DNA of 64,000 nucleotides from assembly GCA_937625935.1 (NCBI GenBank), contig OW569349.1, positions 372,001 through 436,000 on the forward strand, written 5' to 3'. Source of the stretch: Tetramitus jugosus (Eukaryota; Heterolobosea; Eutetramitea; Acrasida; Vahlkampfiidae). The translations under genes were made by a program, and so were the position numbers. The first letter of the stretch is position 1; each line of letters starts with the position of its first letter. A model generated the notes under the pieces. That model did not search any database, had not been told where the DNA came from, and was given only the letters and a program-made list of their open reading frames with translations. Positions 23,660 to 34,208 of the stretch are shown here, piece by piece.

Positions 23660-23665
23660 AATAAA
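23660..23665 (+). terminator. AATAAA polyadenylation signal candidate
   Basis: AATAAA lies 30 nt past the mL44-like stop codon, in the right place for a polyadenylation hexamer. Confidence 0.35.
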
Positions 23666-24382
23666 ACCAAAGAAACTGGATGAATCGTCAATCCCATGTT
23701 GATTATATCTTCCATAGAACAGGTTTGTGACTTCTATTGGAGTTTGTCATTTGTAGACCTCTTGGGGCTGTAGTGGCGATGCCAACGGTCATCATCACAC
23801 AACCAAGCAGTAAAGAAGAAATGTCGGGGACTGCGAAACAGAACGCATCCAAACCAGGGTAGAAGCGTCACACATCATTCATCAGGCTCCCATCACGCAA
23901 CAAGTCTCTCAACAAAATCAAACAACTCCGAATAAGCAGAAGGTCCTTTCATCATTTTGAATATCGCAAACTCTCACACATTTATTGGTCCAGTTACAGT
24001 GAGCAGGCGTGTCCATTCAACAACAACAACACCAAGGACAAATAACAATATTTCTACGTTGGACCCACAAAAAAAAACTGCGACAACTTCGAACAACATC
24101 AACAAAAAAATTAGCTCACGCACAACTGTGTACCGACAAACTCTTCCCGTGTGATTTTGTGTCAACGCATCAGATATATATCACTCACATCTCAAACAAA
24201 TTGAGCTCAGGATCACCACCTTCACTTTTACTGATACAACAACTGTTGACTTTTTCAACAACCAACTGGACCATCCTCCTCTCAACACACTTCTTCTCTC
24301 CCTACGGCCACAACAACAACAAGCATCATCACCGTCACAGTGAATAGTCCATCAAAGAGCAACAATAACCACACCAACAAAT
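23666..24382. other. Intergenic stretch upstream of the SANT-like gene
   Basis: About 720 bp with no gene I can support. Short plus-strand frames (starts near 23957 and 24009) are non-conserved and overlap each other. The second half is ACA/CAA-rich, as in 5' UTRs of neighbouring genes, and leads into the ATG at 24383. No tRNA-like fold was found by eye. Confidence 0.4.
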
Positions 24383-27352
24383 ATGGATCCAAACAATACA
24401 TCATCATCGTCTGCAATACCAACGAATACAACGAACAATCACAACAATGCATCATACACAAGTGGTGGTGGTAGCAATAATAATAATAATAATAATAATA
24501 CTGGTATGAGTCAGTTTGATCCTCTCATGGCAAATGATCCCTTCATGTCAACAATGATGAACGTTGTTCCACCACCTCCACCAACGAACAATAACTTGAT
24601 GAACCCAAACAACATGTTGTCCACTCATCATCATCAACAACAACAGCATCAACATCACGCACAGCATCATCAACAACAACAATCAATGAGGAATCCGTTG
24701 ATTCATCACGCACAACCGCAACAACCACAACAACAACAACAACAATATGGTTATCATCAAGCATTTGGTACTCAGCAGCAGCATCAACCACAACAACAAA
24801 TGCATCATCACAATAATCAACAATTCATGGCACAACAACAACCATCACATCACACTCCATCACCTGCACTACAGTCATTTATGCAAGCAAACAACAACAA
24901 TCCACAGCAGCAACAACAACAACAGCCAATGGTTCACGGTCATCTCTCACATAATTTATACACGCAACAACAACAACAATCACAACCACAACAACAGCAA
25001 CAAATCAATAATATGATTGTTCCTAGTAACGCAATGAACATTGGTATGGTATATCCTCAATCATCAGCCATCGCACCAACAACAGCGACAGCAACAACAA
25101 CAACAACAGGACCATCACCCTCTACCAATACTGCAACGACAAATCATGCAACAACAACAGGTACCGCAACTCAAATGGTTCATCCAAGTCATGTCATGAT
25201 TCCACAGCAACAACAACAAGCACAACAACAACAGCACATGGGTAGTATGAATCAATTGTACTCTGGTACGACTACTACTGGTGGTAGTGGTGGTGGTGGT
25301 GGTGTTATGACTGCATCCAATGCAATGATACTCTCCATGCCACACCAACACACTAACACTGCCAGTAGTAATAACACTATCAACAACAACAATACGAGTA
25401 ATGTCATGTCACATTTGAATGCAACTGGTATGCAGCAGCAGTCATCATTTGTCATGCCAGTGGTGACGAATACTGCTGCTACCACTGCTACTACAACAAC
25501 TAACATGATGGCACCTTCACACTTTTCACAACAACAACAACAAATGATGATGATGAACACATTTGTCAACAATCAGAGAGCCAGTGGTGGTGTCCAACCA
25601 ACAACCACAACAGCAACAACTTCCAAAATGGTGATTACTGCTGCCAATACTGCTTCTCCGGGTGCCATGATCAACAACACCACCAACAGCAGCAACAGCA
25701 ATAATAGCAGTAGTGGAAGAAACAGTGCAATGGGCAACAACAACAACAACAACCATACCAGATCAACTCCTACGCCAACATCTGCAGGCACTCCAACAAT
25801 GGCATCTACTCCTACATTGAATGCCTCACAAGCAGCCATACCCACGACTTCCTCATCATCGACAGCAACCACAGCAGCCAATACTATTGGCAACAGTACT
25901 GTTGTTGACAGAGGAGCATCAAACAATGGTGATGCTCACATGTTTGTGAATCCTCATCCTCATCATTCTCATCACTATGGTCATACTGCGCAACAACAAC
26001 AACAAGTACCATCCCAGCATAATCAATCCATGATGGTGATGATGATGGGTGGAAATATGCCACCTCACAATAACAACAATAACATGAACGTGGCGAACAA
26101 CACGAGTCATATGGCGAGTGTTGCACAACAACAACAACAACCAAAATCCAACATTTTTGGTCCAGAGTGGTCAAACGAAGACGTGGAGCGAATGAAGGAC
26201 GTACTACCCAACTTGTCCCTCGATTTCAACAATATTGATGATCGCTCTGTTCAGAGCATTGTGAACATGATGGGCAATACCAAGTCCGAGACGGAGATTC
26301 GAGGATTCTTGCATGCAGCACAAAAGGCTCTGGCACTACAGGGTAATGCAGTAGTAGTCGCGCCACAACACATGTCCACACAACAACAGAGGATAGTACA
26401 GCAACAACAACAACAACAACAGTCACAACACATGAGTTCATCTGCAAACTCGACGTCTGTTACTACTACTACACCACCACATTCCTCCTCCTCCTCCTCA
26501 TCGTCAACCACCTTTATGACTCACATGAGCAACAGTGCGAGCAGTGGTGGTGCAAATAGCGGTGCTATGGGTGCAATGATGGTGGCCAATGGATCCATTG
26601 ATAGCTCAGCAATGAGTGGAAACAATACGCCAACAGCAGGCACTGGATCTCCTGCCTCCACGACTCCAACAAACACGGGAATGGTGATGCGGGGGTCACC
26701 ATCCTCCTCCGCAACGGCAGGTAAGAGAAAGAGTATGGGTGCTGATATGAATCCGAAGATGAGCAAGCAGATGAAGGACCTCTCGTTCGAAATCAATAAT
26801 ATTACCAACAACAGTGGTGCTGGCGGTAGTCATACCAGTGGCACAATAGGTGTACATACAAGTGGTACAACAACTCCGACAGGTGTGGTGCAGTCCACAA
26901 CGGCAACAAATACTTCTGAGCAACTTGTGACACCGGCATCTTCACAAATGAGACCTCCGTCGACTGCTGGACCACAGGATGCATCCGAGATTATGGTCAA
27001 CCGGTTATTGTTGGAGAATTTACAAATCATAGAGAACATCAGAAAGAATATTACGAATCACAAAGTCTCCAGCAACATTAACCTGATTGCGAAGTTTAGA
27101 GAAAACATTATCCAGATTCTAACATGTATGGCGAAGATGCAGGGTGTGATGAGACAAATGCCTCCTATTCCTGTCAAGCTCAACACAATCTGTATACCGA
27201 TACAGTCGCCACAGCAGCTACCACAAGCACAATCAGCATACAATATGTTGGTTCAGCAGCAACACCTTCTTCAAACCGGTTCTCAAACGCCAACAATGCA
27301 ACAGCCACCTATGAGCCAACAGAACTTTTATTATTCGACAAGACAACAATAG
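24383..27352 (+). CDS. Asn/Gln-rich SANT-like nuclear protein, putative transcription or chromatin factor
   Basis: 989 residues from ATG 24383, dominated by poly-Gln, poly-Asn, Thr and His runs. Two islands are ordered. About residues 590-655 read PEWSNEDVERMKDVLPNLSL followed by IVNMMGNTKSETEIRGFLHA, which resembles a single SANT/Myb-like helical domain with its opening Trp. About residues 870-945 are helical (VNRLLLENLQIIENIRKNI; LIAKFRENIIQILTCMAKMQ) and end in a Met/Pro-rich segment. A basic KRKS patch near residue 780 could be a nuclear signal. Asn/Gln-rich flanks with a SANT module are common in amoebozoan and heterolobosean transcription regulators, which is the basis for the inferred role. 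No orthologue is recognised. Confidence 0.55.
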   Translation: MDPNNTSSSSAIPTNTTNNHNNASYTSGGGSNNNNNNNNTGMSQFDPLMANDPFMSTMMNVVPPPPPTNNNLMNPNNMLSTHHHQQQQHQHHAQHHQQQQSMRNPLIHHAQPQQPQQQQQQYGYHQAFGTQQQHQPQQQMHHHNNQQFMAQQQPSHHTPSPALQSFMQANNNNPQQQQQQQPMVHGHLSHNLYTQQQQQSQPQQQQQINNMIVPSNAMNIGMVYPQSSAIAPTTATATTTTTGPSPSTNTATTNHATTTGTATQMVHPSHVMIPQQQQQAQQQQHMGSMNQLYSGTTTTGGSGGGGGVMTASNAMILSMPHQHTNTASSNNTINNNNTSNVMSHLNATGMQQQSSFVMPVVTNTAATTATTTTNMMAPSHFSQQQQQMMMMNTFVNNQRASGGVQPTTTTATTSKMVITAANTASPGAMINNTTNSSNSNNSSSGRNSAMGNNNNNNHTRSTPTPTSAGTPTMASTPTLNASQAAIPTTSSSSTATTAANTIGNSTVVDRGASNNGDAHMFVNPHPHHSHHYGHTAQQQQQVPSQHNQSMMVMMMGGNMPPHNNNNNMNVANNTSHMASVAQQQQQPKSNIFGPEWSNEDVERMKDVLPNLSLDFNNIDDRSVQSIVNMMGNTKSETEIRGFLHAAQKALALQGNAVVVAPQHMSTQQQRIVQQQQQQQQSQHMSSSANSTSVTTTTPPHSSSSSSSSTTFMTHMSNSASSGGANSGAMGAMMVANGSIDSSAMSGNNTPTAGTGSPASTTPTNTGMVMRGSPSSSATAGKRKSMGADMNPKMSKQMKDLSFEINNITNNSGAGGSHTSGTIGVHTSGTTTPTGVVQSTTATNTSEQLVTPASSQMRPPSTAGPQDASEIMVNRLLLENLQIIENIRKNITNHKVSSNINLIAKFRENIIQILTCMAKMQGVMRQMPPIPVKLNTICIPIQSPQQLPQAQSAYNMLVQQQHLLQTGSQTPTMQQPPMSQQNFYYSTRQQ

Positions 27353-27623
27353 GTGTATATTATGTAAAACTTTCTAAACTTATTCTGCAGTTTAGTGTTT
27401 TGTTATGGATTGGGTTCCAATGAGCTCCCTCGACAACATGATCTGAAGTCTCTTTGATTTGCATCCACTATTTCGATGGGATTGATATTAATTACAATTG
27501 TGTAATCCGTATGATAACTTTGCTCTGATGTCCCAGCTCAATGAGAAACAGATGGATAACATTCGAATGAAGTGAGAGGGTTGATGAATTTATTCATTGG
27601 TTACAACTAATCCATAAGTTGAT

Positions 27624-29164
27624 TCAATAATTGTATTCATCTTCTTCATCGCTCTGAGGACCATATCCGTAAAGATCCCTATCATTCAGAGCTGAGTTGT
27701 ACTGTTCACTGTTTTTCATAGCATCGACAGATTTCCAAATTCTACAACAATTATCCTTAGAACCAGTAATGATGGTATCGCCGTCATAATTAAATGCACA
27801 AGAAAATATTTCATCTTCGTGTCCCTGAAATCGTTGCACACATTCTCCTGATTCAACGTCCCAGAGTCGGCAAGAACGATCGCTGCTTGCTGTAATGATG
27901 AAACGTCCGTTGGGATTGAAGGCAACTTTAGAGATTTCACTCAGATGACCATAACAAGTTGCTAGACATTCACCTGTTTGAGTGCTATAAATTTTTGCAC
28001 TGGCATCAGCACTTCCCGTAACAATTCGGGTTCCGCTTGCATTGAAAGCGACATCTAACACTTCATCATTGTGTCCAGTTAGCGTGTGGATGCAAGTACC
28101 ATGCTGGACACTCCATATTTTACATGTACCGTCGATAGATCCTGATATCACAAGATCTCCAGTAAAATTAAATTGTGTCGAAGAGACTTCTCCTTCATGC
28201 CCAAGGAATGAATGAACAGCTCTGTACAAGAGTAAATGGTAAGATTCGAATCAATCGGATGAAAGTCAATAAAGAAACAACATACTTTCCACTTCTGACG
28301 TCCCACAATCGAGTGGTTTTGTCGAAACTTCCTGTCACAATCAAGTTTCCAGTGTTGTTAAAGTTGAGTGAAACGATTTCTTGAGTGTGACCAATAAGAG
28401 TGAGTATTTCGGAGCCAGTTTCTACGTCCCAAATCTTTGCAGTATTATCCATACAACCAGTTGCAATCATTTCGCTTTGATGGTTGAACCCAACACAAAC
28501 AATTTCCTTTTCATGACCTTTCAGTGTGTAATCACATTGTCCCGTTTCAACATCCCACAACTTGCAAGTCTTGTCAAAGGATCCAGTAATAACCTTGTCT
28601 CCATATGGATTGTTGAAAGCAATCGCATAAACCACGTTATTGTGCCCAGTGAGTGTGTTGAGACATTTTCCTGTGTTTGTATCCCATATCTTACATGTTC
28701 TATCATAAGATCCAGTGATGAACTTATCTCCTGATTTGTTGAAGGCACAATTCGTCAAGGGTAAATCATGTCCTTTCAAGCATTTGAACTCTACGAATCT
28801 GCTATGTTCTTTAGACACAGTTCGTTCCTTCAATTCTATCGATATCTTGTTAGTCGCTTCGCAATGAACGGATGAAAACACATGATTGTTACTTACTCTG
28901 AACTAGTTGAGTCACTTGAGGTCTCTTCTTTTCTGAAATCAATGGTTCATGACGAATAACCTGTTCTGTTACGACGTCAACATCAGTACTATGATTGAAT
29001 GAGTTTAGGTGTTAGTTGCCAGGAGAGAACAGGTTTCACTTTACTTACTGTTCTGAGATATCAAGGAGGTCAATGGTTTTAGAACCTTCAAAACCGTTAG
29101 ATCTCTCATACTCGAGTATGATACCAGGAGGGTAGTATCGCAATAAAAATCTCTTTAATTTCAT
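27624..29164 (-). CDS. DAW1: DAW1/ODA16 homologue (outer dynein arm assembly factor with WD repeats)
   Basis: Four exons, 29049-29164, 28897-28988, 28286-28835 and 27624-28221, join in phase to 451 residues (human about 415). The N-terminus [20 protein letters not shown] and the following TIDLLDIS segment match DAW1 closely. Eight WD40 repeats with GH...WD spacing follow ([60 protein letters not shown]). DAW1/ODA16 is the IFT cargo adaptor that brings outer dynein arms into the growing flagellum. The C-terminal tail is an extra acidic 30 residues (SDEEDEYNY). Donors are GTAAGT or GTATGT and introns are 60-65 nt. It is head to head with OSCP1, another ciliary gene. Confidence 0.95.
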
Positions 29165-29777
29165 GGATTTTTTCTTGTTTCTTGCAAAATGCAACTCTTT
29201 TCTTTCCATGATTCCGTAAAGCACGAAACGAAAAAATTCCCGCCAATTTTCCTTGTGTTAAATACAACTCGAAGAAGAATAGTGAATTGGTTATAATTTG
29301 CCTCCATCTACCATCTCAACTAGTTGAAAAGTCGGACTTGTCCCACATTTTTATGTTTTTGTGTTCAATCAATCGTTCATTTCAAGAGATAGCGAGCAAG
29401 CCACTAACGGGTGGTGACATCGTTCTTCAAACGAGTTGGTAGATAGCAAGATTGAGGGGGATGCTGCTGCCCAATAGAATCTGTAGCATTCCTTACTCCA
29501 TCACCTGACACTTCAGAAACGCGGGTAGGATGGCATTTAGACTACGCAAATTTTTTCACACAAAGCACTTGTCCCACAAGTATTTTCTATCAAATATTTT
29601 GTCGGACTCTTCAACTTGGTCGAATACCTTCAATACTTCGTATATTGCTCATGATGACAACAAAGTACGTCCGTGTTTCTGAACGTTGATGAAAAACCAA
29701 AATCAAGACAAAACTACTGAAGTATTTTTTCGCCATTTTGGTTGGCATCATCTACGGCGATAACAAGAAACAAAAAC
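29165..29777. promoter_or_regulatory. Bidirectional intergenic region, DAW1 / OSCP1
   Basis: 613 bp between the start codons of two divergent ciliary genes, with no open frame of interest. It holds TTCCCGCC at 29237-29244, an E2F-type sequence 73 nt above the DAW1 ATG. It also has two copies of ACTTGTCCCACA, at about 29336 and 29570, the latter inside CACTTGTCCCACAAGT. The repeated word could be a shared control element; this is inference. Confidence 0.4.
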
Positions 29778-31111
29778 ATGTCTCTCCATGCGATGCCATT
29801 CCTCATCTATAATTTAGGTGGGGAAATGATTTACATCCTCGAACAAAGATTAGATGCACAGAAGATAGAGATAGAAAAAGCGAAGAAAGGTAAGATATGC
29901 TCGATGAAGCACTCGGTGATAGGACCTTGTTGGTTAACCTCTTTTTAGTTCTAATTGATGTAACTGAACACATGTTTAGCAAACAATTTCAAGATGAGGT
30001 AATGAAGCCACAGAAATTGTATTCTTATGTCTCTATAAGGGAGATATTTGATCGATTGGCTCATTCATCCATCATGAGACTCTCAACATCTAGTATGGAT
30101 AAGGTATGTTTGAATTTGGTTGATTATAATATCTTAGAACAAGTTCTGATGGTCTCCTAGTTGTTTGACCTCATGACAATGGGTCTGAAACATAACATTA
30201 TTCAATGTAATCAACCCCAAGAAATACTTCAATCCACATTGAATCATTTAGATTCTATTTGTAAGTTGGTTTGTTCATCTGAAAAGGCACTGAAGTATGT
30301 CCAGTTAGCACAAACAAATGTAGTTCAGGTATGTACCAATTGACTCGAATCTATTGAACACCGCTATGGGACTCAGCCTAACCGAACATCCTAGCTCTCA
30401 ATGAGATTTTCTTTGTATGAATGGCACCAAGTTAGAATGAAGCTGCTAGATTACTTACATGGAAAGAATATTAAGGTGTCTCTGTTTTTGAACGCGAATT
30501 TGCAAAACAGACCTGATGGGTCTTTCGTCATTGAAGTTAATGATTATGTAATGGGTTGTGACGTACCAGGAACAGTTCGCACTTACAAAACGGATGGATC
30601 TCTGGCTAGTAGCATGACTCTCGAAACTCATCCATTTTCAAGTTATGAAAGTACAAGCATTAATCATTTTGACACTCGCTCCCGAACCTCAAACTATGGA
30701 TACAATTTGTACATGGATCAGAAGAAAATTGAGGATTACAAGCAATTTTTAACGGATGCGAAGTCTTCAGCTCCTACAACGACGAATGTATCTTCAGTGA
30801 TGGACAGCAAACAACAAGAGTTAGTGGAGAAAAGAAGGGAAGCAGAGACAAAGGACTTGAACTACTTAGCAAAATTAATTGGAGTTTCAGCTGATTCAAC
30901 ATCCAAGTCTACTTTTAAAATTGAGAATCTGTTCCCTGAATCAAGGATTGCACAGAGCGAAGACGGTGGTAAACCAGAAACATACGTCTTGCGTTTTGAT
31001 GCTCCATCAGCCCAGAACTCTACTCTCCAATCGGTTCTCAATGATTTCTCGATTGAAGAAGCTTCCTCTTCCGTCAATGATGACTTACTGAGTCTCATGG
31101 ACAACGCTTGA
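29778..31111 (+). CDS. OSCP1: OSCP1 homologue (oxidored-nitro domain protein, ciliary)
   Basis: Four exons, 29778-29889, 29949-30103, 30161-30328 and 30395-31111, all in phase, give 383 residues (human about 380). Diagnostic blocks are the N-terminal LIYNLGGEMIYILEQRL, then KPQKLYSYVSIREIFDRLAH and SSIMRLSTSSMDK, LFDLMTMGLK, FSLYEWHQVRMKLLDYLHGK and the VPGTVRTY segment, finishing in DDLLSLMDNA as in the family. OSCP1 is found with motile cilia and flagella in many eukaryotes and has been linked to solute transport in vertebrate tissue; its molecular role is unsettled. Three introns of 57-66 nt start with GTAAGA or GTATGT. It shares its upstream region with DAW1. Confidence 0.93.
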
Positions 31112-31239
31112 AGAAGGGTCCTTCAAAATACTTCCGACAAGATTCGGAAAATTAAAAATTCTGTATTTCGTTCAACCAAACGCTGGCACGAAAAAAACCA
31201 AGGAGTCAAAAAGCCAAACTTTTCAAACGCAACAACGTC

Positions 31240-33976
31240 ATGGCACGAACGAAGAGAGGAACACCTTCAGATTCAGGAACTCCCCAAGCACAAGCTTCTT
31301 CTGGATCATCTTCCACACCAACATCAACAACAAACATGACAATGTTCAATCACCTTGCCAACAACAACAACAACAATACTGACATGCTCGCTGCTACACG
31401 ATCCCCACAACAACAAATCATAAACCTTGAAGAAGAAGAAGATGACAATGAAACCAATCAACAACAGCAAGCGACTAGAAGCAAGCCCTCATTGACATCA
31501 ACTGACGGTGTTACTTTTAGCTGTGAGAGAATTCATCTTGGTGGAACTGATAAAGATGTGCCTCAAGCGAGACAGTGTCACTCTGCCAGTATGTTGTTCT
31601 TTTCTTTTGTTCATGATGATTTATGATGAATTATTGTTGTTACTCTTTTTATGTGATGATGATGACGTTCATAACAATATAACTCTGTAACTCACAACAC
31701 AATATTCTCCTTGCTTGTTTTCACCAAATTGATTTGAAACCATCACTTTTTTCCTCATCTCCTGCTCCTACCGCATAAAACGAAAAACAGCATTCATTGA
31801 AGACAGGGAGGAAATGATTGTTTTTGGTGGCAGAATACGCAAGACACTGTACAGTGATGAACTATGCGTTTTTAATTTGCAAAAAAAACAGTGGTACATT
31901 CACAGAAATCCGAGGAATGCAAAGATTCAGTGGCCATTCGGAAGAAAGTTGGCCTCTCTTCACTACGATAAGACAGCAAATGCATTGTACATGTTTGGTG
32001 GTTTGTTGCCATCGGACATGGCCCCGAAATTGCAATCCACTGGTGTCCAGGACTTTATGGTGAGCAGTGATGGTGATATTAGACAGACAGATTTGTGGAA
32101 ATTTGATTTTGAGACTGCTCAGTGGACTTGCTTGAGCCCAAGACTGCCATTTGTGACACCTGATGAACAACATGTGCTCCTACAACAATCATCCGATTGT
32201 TTTATTGTGCTGGGAGGTCAAACAATGAGCCACTGCCTATACATGTTCAAGGTTCATTCCGGAAAATGGGATGTTGTAGAGTTTGGAAGCCGATATGCCG
32301 GTAAGCCTGCACCTGATCGGTTGAGACTGTTTTCCACTGTTTGTAGACAGAATGAGATGATACTCTTTGGAGGAAAGCACTGTGATGTGCAGATGATGAC
32401 AAATGATATTTGGACGTTCAATATACAGAATTATGAATGGAGGAAGGTCATTATTGATTCAAAGAGTGCAACATTATGCAAACGTGATAGAACAATGACA
32501 GCGTTACTTCAGGATGATTTTTTGGTTGTTTATGGAGGCAGAAAGGATGACGGACACTTGATTGGAGATTCATTCATATTTAGTTTTATTGACAAACGTT
32601 GGTACAAGCTTCAAATTGAGAATACACATCCTGGAAAAGTTTTCAATGCGGTATCTGTTCCAATCAAAGATGGAAGTGGCATGTTGATGTTTGGAGGTCA
32701 CGATGGAACCAAATCATTGAATTGTGTGTATCAATTTAAGGCTCCTGCTCTGAAAACTGGACTCACAATGGCCTCACTTCTGATCCAATCAGACAATGTG
32801 CTCTGTGCAGACGTTGTATTCGAGATAGAGTCAAAGGAAATTGCTTGCCACTCGTGCTTTGTCTCACAAATTCCTTATTTGCGAGACTTAATTCAACAAG
32901 AACGATCAAAGAATGAGTTTTGTGATGAAGATGGTGAAACGCAATTAAGTGGATTAGATGTGACAAATCAGACTAGAATCAAATTAGAAGGTGATGTGTT
33001 CAAGAGCAAATCTTTTGAACAGTTGTTAATGTTTTTATATGGTAGTGCGCCAACCACCACCTCTGCTGATGAGGTAGTAGACTTAGGATTGCTTGCATCA
33101 TTTTTGAGCATTGAGGATCTCTTTGAATGGTGTGTAGGTGACGTTACAACCTACATTGATGCATCAAATGTGTTCTCCATTATCAAACGGTGCCAAAGCA
33201 TGCAGCGTTCAGACTTTGAAGACGTTTGTGTTTCCTTTATTGCTGCTCACCCCATGTTGAAAATGCATGAGGATATTGCAGTATTACCAAAAGAAACGAT
33301 TCTAAAGGTCCTAAGAACTCCCAACGAGACTGAAGTAGACACTGGAAGCACTCGGGTGGATCCCAGTATTCGCTTCCAACAGTTTTTGAGAAGATTGCGA
33401 GATGAACCTATTTCTACGAGCGATTTAACTATTACCACAAAAGGAAAGCAATTCCTAGTACACAAAGTTGTATTAGTGTTCCAATCGTCCTACTTTGCAA
33501 CAATGTTTGGTGGTAATTTTGCGGAAAAGAGCGAAACTACTATCAATTTGTCTGAAATCTCAAGTGATACGATGGCAAGGATTTTGGACTTTGTGTACAA
33601 TAACGATGTGGACTTTACATCACTTTCAGAAAGTGAACTCATGGATTTGGCCAAGGGCTCCAACATGCTCCTCCTAACCAAGTTGGAAGTCGAGAGCATG
33701 AATGAGCTGTGTATGAGAGCATCCACGGGCAATGCGTTCGACATGTTGCACTTCTCTCGAAGCATCCCGAATAGCAACGGATCTGCTCTCAAGCAGAGAT
33801 GCTTGGAATTGGTGGACAAAGAGGATTTGGTACAGCACCTTTTCCAGTTTGCTGATGTTCATGATGAAATGCTCCGAGAGATTAATGAATTGAAGAGAAA
33901 AAGAGCAGAGGATTCTTCAGACGATGAAGGTGACATTGACCTCCATCGATCTTCCAAGAGGCGTAAGGTTGAATAA
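31240..33976 (+). CDS. LZTR1-type kelch / double BTB-BACK protein
   Basis: Exons 31240-31588 and 31791-33976 join in phase over a 202-nt intron (donor GTATGT, acceptor AAACAG), giving 844 residues. A disordered N-terminus of about 90 residues leads into six kelch-like repeats (VFGGRIRKTLYSDELCVFN; MFGGLLP; VLGGQTMSHCLYMF; LFGGKHCDVQMMTNDIWTF; VYGGRKDDGHLIGDSFIF; MFGGHDGTKSLNCVYQF). A first BTB-BACK unit follows (about 443-600; DVVFEIESKEIACHSCFVS), then a second (about 655-800; DLTITTKGKQFLVHKVVLVF). The C-terminus has a basic KRRK patch, probably nuclear. Kelch followed by two BTB-BACK modules is the LZTR1 layout. LZTR1 is a CUL3 adaptor that ubiquitinates RAS-like GTPases. Orthology to LZTR1 is inferred from domain order. 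Confidence 0.75.
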
Positions 33977-34208
33977 AAGTCATTTTTGTGTCCAGAATTA
34001 CAACTGACGAATTCGTTCCTCAGACAACAACTCGCTCGGACCACCTGTCCTGACACCCTATTCTCTTCGACCCATCAGGTCGTGCTCCGATCAGCAGAAA
34101 CACACCAACATTCTGCAGAAAAGCTCCGCACACACAATTATCCCACTCTCCTTCAGAAAAAAGATCTGGAGCCAAAAACAACAAACTTGGTCAAAGAAAC
34201 AAACACAA

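Noticed and set aside
23957-24347. Two short plus-strand frames before the SANT-like gene
   Set aside because: They overlap each other in a CAA-rich leader-like region and have no conserved features.
24543-26511. Many long minus-strand frames rich in Val, Cys and Leu across the SANT-like gene
   Set aside because: They are antisense readings of CAA/CAC/ACA repeats in the Asn/Gln-rich gene and have no family features.
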